Shown here one piece after another: positions 7,749 to 14,138 of a stretch of DNA of 64,000 bases. Origin of the DNA: ZC4RG25 sp041687075 (GTDB lineage: Bacteria; Pseudomonadota; Alphaproteobacteria; Rhizobiales; Hyphomicrobiaceae); the NCBI GenBank assembly GCA_041687075.1, contig JAWLCO010000003.1:15537-79536 (forward strand). The letters run 5' to 3'. The notes under the pieces are model-generated. The model saw nothing but the letters and a program-made list of their open reading frames with translations, had not been told where the DNA came from and did no database searches. Made by a program: the position numbers and the translations under genes. Positions within the stretch are counted from its first letter, which is position 1. Every line of letters starts with the position of its first letter.

Positions 7749-8759
7749 TCAGGCCACCATCCGCAGCGGCAGGTTGGCGAGCAGGTTCTGCGGCTTCATC
7801 TTCACGCGGTTGGCCGCGGTCATGGCGAGTCCGAGGTAGATCGGGCGGCCTTTGACGCGGTCGATGACGGCGCGTTCGTCGCGGATATGCATGCGGAAGA
7901 GGGCGACGATCCGGGCGATGTCGTCGGCACCTACCGGGTTACCCTCGTAAAGAGCATTCAGGATCTGTGTCGCTTCGCGGTCGAGACCGATGTGCCAGCG
8001 CCAATCGCTGTCTTCCACCTTGGGTCGCGGCTCGACGCGCACTTCGAGTTGCATCAGATGCTTGACCCACGCCTCAATGACCCGTGCGAAAGCATCGAGC
8101 GCCGGCTGCTCGAAGCGGAAGTCGATCACCGTATCGAAGCGGTCCGATCGGTCCCAGTAGATCTCCTTGTTATCCTCATCGAGCACATCGAGCTCGACGG
8201 TTCTCATGGGCGTGCCGGTTTCTGCGAGAAGCTGCGCCAGGCCGGTCTCGCCGGACCTTGCATGCATCTCGACAATCTCCTCGTCGGCCAACAGGAGCCG
8301 TCCGCCCTCGGTGGATACCGTCTGTTCGCGGAAGAACAGCTCGGCAGCCCGGAGCCGCATGGGATCGCGCGCGTCCTTAAGGATGTTGCGCAGGATGAGG
8401 TGCACCATCTGGTCAATGAATACGGGCGGGATCGTCACGCTCATTCCCCGCGCCAGCTTGAGATAGGCGCCCTCGACGGTCCCCGCGGACGTCAGCAGCT
8501 CGCGAAAGGCGAGGATCACGCGATAGTTGTCTGCAGCGTCCGGGTCGGCCAGCCGGGTCAGGCGCGCCTCCTCGACCGGCATGAGAGGATCGGCGAGCAG
8601 CTCCTCGTGCAGGCGGATCTCCTCTGCGCACGAGGTCTCGATGGGGTGCACCTCGGGCCGCGTCCAATAGGCCAGCAGGAGCTGCGGGGTGACCTTCAGC
8701 CAACCTTCCGGGCCGATCTCGAGCAGATGGAAGCCGGCAGATTTCCAGAAGTCACGCAT
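7749..8759 (-). CDS. DUF6352 family protein
   Basis: 336 residues from ATG 8759 (MRDFWKSAGFHLLE). The reading frame stays open upstream, but the start is fixed by the stop of the preceding gene, which overlaps it by one base (TGATG). The protein is soluble and mostly helical, with no cofactor motif that I can see. Notable segments are GWLKVTPQLLLAYWTRPEVHP, DNYRVILAFRELL and WRWHIGLDREATQILNALYEG. It is the last gene of the formate dehydrogenase operon. I match it to DUF6352 from memory of such operons in Hyphomicrobiales. Role unknown; a part in assembly or in maturation of the enzyme would fit its position. Confidence 0.7.
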   Translation of the reverse strand: MRDFWKSAGFHLLEIGPEGWLKVTPQLLLAYWTRPEVHPIETSCAEEIRLHEELLADPLMPVEEARLTRLADPDAADNYRVILAFRELLTSAGTVEGAYLKLARGMSVTIPPVFIDQMVHLILRNILKDARDPMRLRAAELFFREQTVSTEGGRLLLADEEIVEMHARSGETGLAQLLAETGTPMRTVELDVLDEDNKEIYWDRSDRFDTVIDFRFEQPALDAFARVIEAWVKHLMQLEVRVEPRPKVEDSDWRWHIGLDREATQILNALYEGNPVGADDIARIVALFRMHIRDERAVIDRVKGRPIYLGLAMTAANRVKMKPQNLLANLPLRMVA

Positions 8760-9241
8760 CAGTCCGGCTCCACCGTCCAGATGCGCGCGTGCACCGGCTC
8801 GGCGCTCGGCGGCTTGATGGTGCGGAACTCCTCCTTGATCTGCCCGTCGCTGTCGAAAAAACGGCGAACCGTGAACACGGTGTTGATGGGAACGTCCCGG
8901 CAAAGATCGAGAACGAACGCCAGTTCCTCCTGCGCGGCCGGCCAGGCAGCCTCCGTATCCGGAGCGCCGTAGACGTCGACGAAGTGCCGGGCGAGGCGGA
9001 AGGCGATTTCGTCCGCGGCAACCTGATCCGCCTCGGCGACCGTTGCGAACGTGGAGCGGCCGAAGCTTTCGAGGCCGAGAAAACCGTTCGCGAATGCCTG
9101 CTTCACCTTGCCCGTGACATCCGACGGCGCGAGGTGGGCAAAGGCGAATGCGCCGGAGACGGCCCACTCGTCCGACGCGGCGGCGTGCTCGAAAACCCGG
9201 TCATCGGAGCTGTCGAAGCGGATGGTCCGCAATAGTTTCAC
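8759..9241 (-). CDS. DUF6505 family protein
   Basis: 160 residues, MKLLRTIRFDSSDDRVFEHA at the start. Soluble, no signal peptide, no cysteine cluster. Segments such as EWAVSGAFAFAHL and GLESFGRSTFATVAEADQ are typical of a small alpha/beta domain. It overlaps the genes on both sides: 4 bases with the ligase-fold gene upstream and 1 base with the DUF6352 gene downstream, so the three are almost certainly translated together. The family name is from memory of formate dehydrogenase operons. Function unknown. Confidence 0.65.
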   Translation of the reverse strand: MKLLRTIRFDSSDDRVFEHAAASDEWAVSGAFAFAHLAPSDVTGKVKQAFANGFLGLESFGRSTFATVAEADQVAADEIAFRLARHFVDVYGAPDTEAAWPAAQEELAFVLDLCRDVPINTVFTVRRFFDSDGQIKEEFRTIKPPSAEPVHARIWTVEPD

Positions 9242-9990
9242 CGCGCAGGCTCCCGGCCGTGCACAACGACAGCATCGATCAGTGGCAGAGCGCGTGCTGG
9301 TCCTGAGTCAGGCCGAATGATCAGTCCACCCTCTTCGTCCAACCCGAGGACGCGCACCACCTGCCGCGTCCCGTTGTGCTCGATCGCCATCGCCTTGCCG
9401 CCTGCTTCCGCACGCGCCATCCAGCTATCGTGCACGGGCCGAAAGCCATCGTCCTGCCAGGTGTTGAGCCAGCTCAGGAAGTGTGCGGAAAACGACTGCA
9501 GCAGCTCGGAGCGGGTGATCTCGCCGCCGCCTTCTTCGAAGAGTGCTGTCTGGTCGGGCAGCTCACCAGGCTCTTTGTCCGGAGTGTCGTGAACAAGCCG
9601 CAATCTCATGCCGACCACGAGCCAATCGGGCACGAGATCTCTTTCGGCTGCTGAGACGGCGACCTGCACCTCCCCGCACTCGGCACCGTTGACCAGAATC
9701 GTTCCCGGCCAACGATGATGGACGCCAATGGCCGGAGGCAGCAGCGCGCCGAGGCTGTCCGCCAATGCCACCTGCACAAGCGCATTCATCTGCAAAGCAG
9801 TGCCCAGCCGCACCTCCGGCTCGAGGATGATGGCGCACTCCGCCCGGCCGGTGTCCCGGCTCCAGACGAGATCGCCTGCTCCCAACGTTCCCCGCGCCAC
9901 ATGCCGGCACGCGTAGGCGAACGGCCGTTGCGGTGCCTTGACCGCATGGCCTGCAAGCAGCGGTGGAAAGACCGGATCCGGTAGGTGCAT
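9238..9990 (-). CDS. biotin/lipoate-protein ligase-fold protein (DUF4444 type)
   Basis: 250 residues. The first 170 residues follow the fold of biotin/lipoate ligases. The block HHRWPGTILVNGAECGEV (about 91-108) lines up with the KWPNDLxxxGRKLAGI block of BirA-like enzymes, and LVVGMRLRLV follows. In place of the catalytic lysine region it has Ala-Glu-Cys-Gly-Glu, and the GRGRxGR biotin/lipoyl-adenylate loop is replaced by ARGTLGAGDLVW. It may therefore not be an active ligase. The C-terminal part (LVRVLGLDEEGGLIIRP-like) is the small DUF4444 domain. It lies inside the formate dehydrogenase operon with 4-base overlap to DUF6505. A carrier-binding or chaperone role is an inference. Confidence 0.72.
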   Translation of the reverse strand: MHLPDPVFPPLLAGHAVKAPQRPFAYACRHVARGTLGAGDLVWSRDTGRAECAIILEPEVRLGTALQMNALVQVALADSLGALLPPAIGVHHRWPGTILVNGAECGEVQVAVSAAERDLVPDWLVVGMRLRLVHDTPDKEPGELPDQTALFEEGGGEITRSELLQSFSAHFLSWLNTWQDDGFRPVHDSWMARAEAGGKAMAIEHNGTRQVVRVLGLDEEGGLIIRPDSGPARALPLIDAVVVHGREPAR

Positions 9991-9998
9991 GGAACGCG

Positions 9999-10205
9999 TC
10001 AGCCGAGCTCGATCTCGCCGTCGATGACGTGCTTCAGGTCGGTCCCTTCGGCCGTCAGCTCCATCCGGACCTTCAGCTGGCCCTGCCCCGAAATGCCTTT
10101 CTCCCTCACGATGCGCTCGATCTCACGCTGCGAGGTGACGCCGACCTGCTTCAGGAACTTGCGCAGGGAGATGTTGAACCTGTCTTCTGGCGCCTTTTCA
10201 GTCAT
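9999..10205 (-). CDS. DUF6494 family small protein
   Basis: 68 residues, MTEKAPEDRFNISLRKFLKQ. It contains a helix-turn-helix-like stretch (LRKFLKQVGVTSQREIERIV) followed by a short beta region ending in LKHVIDGEIELG. Soluble, without cysteines. It is placed 16 bases after the 40-residue membrane peptide and 8 bases before the ligase-fold gene, within the formate dehydrogenase operon. The family assignment is from memory of these operons and the function is unknown. Confidence 0.7.
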   Translation of the reverse strand: MTEKAPEDRFNISLRKFLKQVGVTSQREIERIVREKGISGQGQLKVRMELTAEGTDLKHVIDGEIELG

Positions 10206-10221
10206 TACGACCTCCGCAAGA

Positions 10222-10344
10222 TCAAAGCCTTACATTCTGTGAAGTGTAAGTGTCCTGGACCGACATGGATATGTAGTTGAGACCCACCGCCGCAGCGGCG
10301 GAAATAACGACCAGCAGCACGAGGCTGCCCAGGAAGGCCTTCAT
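10222..10344 (-). CDS. 40-residue single-span membrane peptide
   Basis: A gene of only 40 codons. ATG 10344 overlaps the stop of the WD40-cytochrome c gene by 4 bases (ATGA). It reads MKAFLGSLVLLVVISAAAAV, then GLNYISMSVQDTYTSQNVRL. One strongly hydrophobic helix (residues 4-21) is followed by a polar tail, as in small subunits that stabilise respiratory membrane complexes. The stop-start overlap and its place inside a tight operon support translation. I cannot assign a family. Confidence 0.72.
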   Translation of the reverse strand: MKAFLGSLVLLVVISAAAAVGLNYISMSVQDTYTSQNVRL

Positions 10345-11876
10345 CGCTCTCCTCCTTTTTCTTTCGATCCTTTGTCCGCCGCAGTCTGGCCGTCAACAGG
10401 CGACGGTGCCGTTGCGACCTTCAGGTAGGCCACGAGCGCATCCCGCTGCGCCTTGTCTGTCATCTTTTGCAGCGGCATCTTGGAGCCTGGGGTAAATTCA
10501 TCGGGGCCGAGCTCGAAAAGCTGGGAGACAGTCTTCTCGGTCCAGACGATGTCGAGCTGCTTCAGCGCCTCCGAATAGGGATAGTCGGTCTGCGTGCCGA
10601 TGCGCCGCCCGAACAGGCCATAAAGGGTCGGTCCTGCGCGATTGCCGCCGTCCGGTGTCAGGGTATGGCAGATGCTGCACTTGCGCGCGAATTGAATCTG
10701 CCCCTGGGCCAGGACGTCATCCCCCTCGCCGGTCTGCTGGAATCTGCGCGGGAACTCGCTCAGAACGGGCTCGAACGGTTGCCGCGGTTGAATGTGCCAG
10801 AGCGTCGCGAAGTCATCGAGTCCGCCATAGTAGAGGCTGCGTCCCTCACTGGTGAACGCCAGCGCCCAGATCGGGCCGTACGGGTTTTGATACTCCTCTA
10901 CGACGGCGCCGTCTCCCGGCCGTGATACGCGGATCACGCCATCCGCGCTGCCCGTGGCGATGAGCAACGGCTTTTCCAGCACCGCGAGCGCAAGCACCGG
11001 CCGCTCGTGTCCCGCGAGCTGCACGACCACCTCGCCTTCGCGCGGGTCGACGATACCAGTCGAGCCATTGATGGCGCCGAACACGAGCCGGTCGCTCCCC
11101 GGCAGCCGCTCGAGAACGTTGATGCCCCAGCCGTGCCGGTAGACGGGCCGTTCGAAGCTGCCGTCCTCGCGGCGGAACACGCCGATGCTGCCGTCGTAGC
11201 TCGCCGTGAAGACCCGTGTGCCGTCAGGCGAGAAAGCCGCAGCATTGACCGGACCCTGGTGTCCGGACAGCACGGGGCCGGGCGCCAGCTCTTCCAGGTT
11301 CCAGATCCGGGCCGTGCGGTCCCAGCTCGCCGAAACGGCCCAGCGACCATCGTCCGAAACTGCCAGACCGACGATCTTTCCCTGGTGCCCGCTGAAGCGG
11401 TGAACGAGCTCGCCGGTCGCGATGTCCCACAGATAGACCGTCCCGTCGTCTCCCGCCGAGAGGGCTCTGCCGGTTCTGGGTACGAAGGCCACTGCGTTCA
11501 CTGCGCCGTCGTGGTCCTCGAAACGCCCGAGCTGACGCGGCTGCTCTCCGGAAATGTCCCACGCCATCATGGCGTAATCGAACGAGCCCGTCAGGACGCG
11601 GCCTGACGCGGTGTCGATCCGGACCGCCTTGATTGGCCCACCGTGGCCGACGAGGTTGCCGGAGGATGAACGGCGCTCATCCGCCGATGGCCTTGCCGCG
11701 GACGTTACGTCACCCGATCGCTGAAGCTTCTGCTCTTGAGCAGCCGCCGAGCTGGCCGCTGCGGCCAGGGCAAGCGTCAGGACCGCCAGGAGCGTGACCA
11801 CCGGCCTAAGTGTTCGCTGCACGATCAGGGGGCGGCTGTCCGCAGCGTATCGCCCCGCCCGAACCGCCCGAGGCAT
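10341..11876 (-). CDS. exported WD40-repeat / c-type cytochrome fusion protein
   Basis: 511 residues. An N-terminal hydrophobic segment (about 25-46, ending SSAAAQEQ) looks like a signal peptide. Residues about 70-370 form WD40-type blades, for example GHGGPIKAVRIDTASGRVLT, DHDGAVNAVAFVPRTGRALS, GHQGKIVGLAVSDDGRW and GHQGPVNAAAFSPDGTRVF, which should build a propeller. The last 110 residues are a class I cytochrome c with the haem motif CSICH (400-404) and a likely Met ligand in GSKMPLQ (Met about 467). It should be periplasmic. Placed 9 bases after the cytochrome b subunit gene, it is a good candidate for receiving electrons from formate dehydrogenase. Its natural acceptor is unknown. Confidence 0.85.
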   Translation of the reverse strand: MPRAVRAGRYAADSRPLIVQRTLRPVVTLLAVLTLALAAAASSAAAQEQKLQRSGDVTSAARPSADERRSSSGNLVGHGGPIKAVRIDTASGRVLTGSFDYAMMAWDISGEQPRQLGRFEDHDGAVNAVAFVPRTGRALSAGDDGTVYLWDIATGELVHRFSGHQGKIVGLAVSDDGRWAVSASWDRTARIWNLEELAPGPVLSGHQGPVNAAAFSPDGTRVFTASYDGSIGVFRREDGSFERPVYRHGWGINVLERLPGSDRLVFGAINGSTGIVDPREGEVVVQLAGHERPVLALAVLEKPLLIATGSADGVIRVSRPGDGAVVEEYQNPYGPIWALAFTSEGRSLYYGGLDDFATLWHIQPRQPFEPVLSEFPRRFQQTGEGDDVLAQGQIQFARKCSICHTLTPDGGNRAGPTLYGLFGRRIGTQTDYPYSEALKQLDIVWTEKTVSQLFELGPDEFTPGSKMPLQKMTDKAQRDALVAYLKVATAPSPVDGQTAADKGSKEKGGER

Positions 11877-11885
11877 GGCTGATTG

Positions 11886-13052
11886 TCACTCCGCCGGTTG
11901 AGGACGGATGCCGCCAGCATCCTCCGTGGCGGGCTTGCTCTCTTCCTTCAGCACTTCATCGGCCCAGAGGCTATGGTGCTGCTTCGCCCAGGCGACGTCG
12001 ACCTGGCCCGAGCCCATTGCCGAGAATGCACCCTGCATGCCGAGCGTGCCGATATAGATATGCCCAATGATCACGGCGGTCAGGAAGATGGCCATCATGG
12101 CGTGCCACAGAGAGGCATACTGCATCTCCTGATTGACCGACAGCTCTGCGGGAAGTTCCGTCCCGAACACGCTGTTGATGGCCACGAAGGTCTTCGCGAA
12201 CATCGGCAGCTCATACGGGAACATCAGCGACAGGCCAGACAGGCTGATCGAGATACCGCCCAGAATAATGAGCCAGAACAGGATCTTCTGGCCGGCGTTG
12301 AACTTCCAGCTCGGCGGATGAACACCCTTGACCAGCATGCCACCGCCCATGGCCAGCCACTGAAAATCTCGCCAGTGCGGGATGTTGTGCCGCACCCAGG
12401 TAACCAGCACCCAAAGCAGCCCCAGCATGAAGGCGAACGCGACGTAGTTGTGCAGCATCTTGCCGACCATGGTGATGGCGGCGAAGGCTTCCTTGCCGAT
12501 CACCGGCAGCAGGACAAAACGGCCGTAGAGCACGTTGAGCCCGGTGAGGGCGAGCACGATGAATGATGTCGCCAGCAGCCAGTGCCCCATCCGCTCGAAG
12601 CCGTTGAAGCGCTCGATGGTGCGCCCAGCCCAGCCATGCTCGACCTTGATGCGGCCACGCACCAGGAAGAACAGTGCGATCACGCCGAGCGTGGCGGCCA
12701 GCAGCCAGGCCCCGTAGGTCGGCAGCGGGCCGTTACGGAAGTTGCGCCAGGCCTCGCCCGAGGAATCGACCAGTCGCCCGGCCTTGCCATCCTGAATGGA
12801 AACCTTGCCTTCGACGCCCTGTCGCAGCTGCTGCCACATCTCGACGTCGTAGTTCCAGGGCCGGACCGCGTCCGGAGCGTCGGGCTCAGCGGGGACGACC
12901 GCTCCCGCGGGCGGACGGACATTGGGATTGGACTGCTGCGCCAGTGACGGCGCGGCCGAGGCGAAAATAAGCACTGCGGCTAGAAGGCCAGCGAGCGGCG
13001 CCAGACGCAGCGCACGTGTGGCGGGCCACATTGCAGGGAAGAATTGAGTCAT
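11886..13052 (-). CDS. formate dehydrogenase cytochrome b (gamma) subunit
   Basis: 388 residues from ATG 13052, which has GAGAGGACACGAG before it; the frame extends further upstream but without a good ribosome site. The N-terminus has a signal-like segment ending SAAPSLAQQ and a periplasmic stretch of roughly 80 residues. Membrane spans follow: GAWLLAATLGVIALFFLV, the haem-region helix MGHWLLATSFIVLALTGLNV, LHNYVAFAFMLGLLWVLV, ILFWLIILGGISISLSGLSL and WHAMMAIFLTAVIIGHIYIG. Histidines in HNY, GHW, WHA and GHIY fit the b-haem ligands of FdnI-type subunits. It would pass electrons from the Fe-S subunit to quinone. It is 9 bases upstream of the WD40-cytochrome c gene. Confidence 0.9.
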   Translation of the reverse strand: MTQFFPAMWPATRALRLAPLAGLLAAVLIFASAAPSLAQQSNPNVRPPAGAVVPAEPDAPDAVRPWNYDVEMWQQLRQGVEGKVSIQDGKAGRLVDSSGEAWRNFRNGPLPTYGAWLLAATLGVIALFFLVRGRIKVEHGWAGRTIERFNGFERMGHWLLATSFIVLALTGLNVLYGRFVLLPVIGKEAFAAITMVGKMLHNYVAFAFMLGLLWVLVTWVRHNIPHWRDFQWLAMGGGMLVKGVHPPSWKFNAGQKILFWLIILGGISISLSGLSLMFPYELPMFAKTFVAINSVFGTELPAELSVNQEMQYASLWHAMMAIFLTAVIIGHIYIGTLGMQGAFSAMGSGQVDVAWAKQHHSLWADEVLKEESKPATEDAGGIRPQPAE

Positions 13053-13163
13053 CTCGTGTCCTCTCGATTCCCTCGAGGCGCCTGTTGAGCGGGGCGAGGC
13101 TAGTGGATCCGCTGCGGACTTCTCGATTTGAATCACACTAGCATCATTAGCTGGGCCCGTGCC

Positions 13164-13346
13164 CTAGCGCATGATTCTGGCGCGATCCTGCAAAGCGCGA
13201 AGCTGATCCTGCGTCAGCGGCTGGGATTTCTCTCCCTTGTAAACGCCAGGCTCGAACGTCAGGGGCCGGCCCTGCTCATCCTCGCGACAGCCGGCCAGCG
13301 CCAGCACCGCCCCCAAAACCAGAGCCGTTGTTGTCCACCGGTGCAT
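13164..13346 (-). CDS. small lipoprotein of the formate dehydrogenase operon
   Basis: 60 residues from ATG 13346 (MHRWTTTALVLGAVLALAGC). The LALAGC ending is a lipobox, so Cys20 would be lipidated. The mature part is only about 40 polar residues, EDEQGRPLTFEPGVYKGEKS followed by QPLTQDQLRALQDRARIMR. It lies between the Fe-S and cytochrome b subunit genes with spacers of 198 and 111 bases. No family recognised with certainty; similar short lipoproteins are common in this operon type. Confidence 0.75.
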   Translation of the reverse strand: MHRWTTTALVLGAVLALAGCREDEQGRPLTFEPGVYKGEKSQPLTQDQLRALQDRARIMR

Positions 13347-13544
13347 CACTTTTCCTTTCAACGGACTGGCGCCACCAGATCACCGCCCGTCAGAAGCTCA
13401 TGAAGGCCTTGCCTCGATGCCCGATCTCGAAAAGGAGAGCACAGGCGCATTCAATCATATTGGCAAGGCCGAAGACGGGGCGGCCGATGACCGCCCCGCC
13501 GCAAAATTGGACCGTACAGATGTTCCGGAGCCACCGCTCTCAGA

Positions 13545-14135
13545 TCAGCCAGGCTGACCCGGATAGGCCTTGCCCCAGCCCCAGGCGCCCGAGCCGAAGC
13601 CACGTGCGACGACGCGCTGACGGTAGATGTCGGAGACCACGTCCCCGTCGCCTGCGAGCAGCGCCTTCGTCGAGCACATCTCGGCGCAGAGCGGCAGCTT
13701 GCCTTCGGCGAGGCGGTTGCGGCCGTACTTCTTGAACATCACGTCCTGGTTCGTCTCCGGACCGCCGGCGCAGAAGGTGCACTTGTCCATCTTGCCGCGC
13801 GAGCCGAAGTTGGACGCCTGCGGGTACTGCGGCGCGCCGAACGGGCACGCGTAGAAGCAATAGCCGCAGCCGATGCACAGGTCCTTGTTATGCAGGACCA
13901 CGCCCTCTTCGGTCTGATAGAAGCAGTCCACCGGGCAGACCGCCGCGCAGGGCGCGTCCGAGCAGTGCATGCAAGCGACCGAGATGGAGCGCTCTCCGGG
14001 CTTGCCGTCGTTGATCGTGACGACACGCCGGCGATTGATGCCCCAGGGCACCTCGTGCTCGTTCTTGCAGGCGGTGACGCATGCGTTGCACTCGACGCAG
14101 CGCTCTGCGTCACAGAGGAACTTCATACGTGCCAT
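13545..14135 (-). CDS. fdhB: formate dehydrogenase iron-sulfur (beta) subunit
   Basis: 196 residues with four ferredoxin-type cysteine groups: CVECNACVTAC near residue 13, CMHCSDAPCAAVCP near 56, CIGCGYCFYACP near 87, and a split fourth group CTFC plus LCAEMC. This is the usual set for four [4Fe-4S] clusters in the electron-transfer subunit of molybdopterin oxidoreductases. It lacks the C-terminal membrane anchor of the E. coli FdnH/FdoH subunit. It starts 3 bases after the stop of the catalytic subunit gene, so the two are translationally linked. It relays electrons from FdhA to the cytochrome b subunit. Confidence 0.92.
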   Translation of the reverse strand: MARMKFLCDAERCVECNACVTACKNEHEVPWGINRRRVVTINDGKPGERSISVACMHCSDAPCAAVCPVDCFYQTEEGVVLHNKDLCIGCGYCFYACPFGAPQYPQASNFGSRGKMDKCTFCAGGPETNQDVMFKKYGRNRLAEGKLPLCAEMCSTKALLAGDGDVVSDIYRQRVVARGFGSGAWGWGKAYPGQPG

Positions 14136-14138
14136 CGG

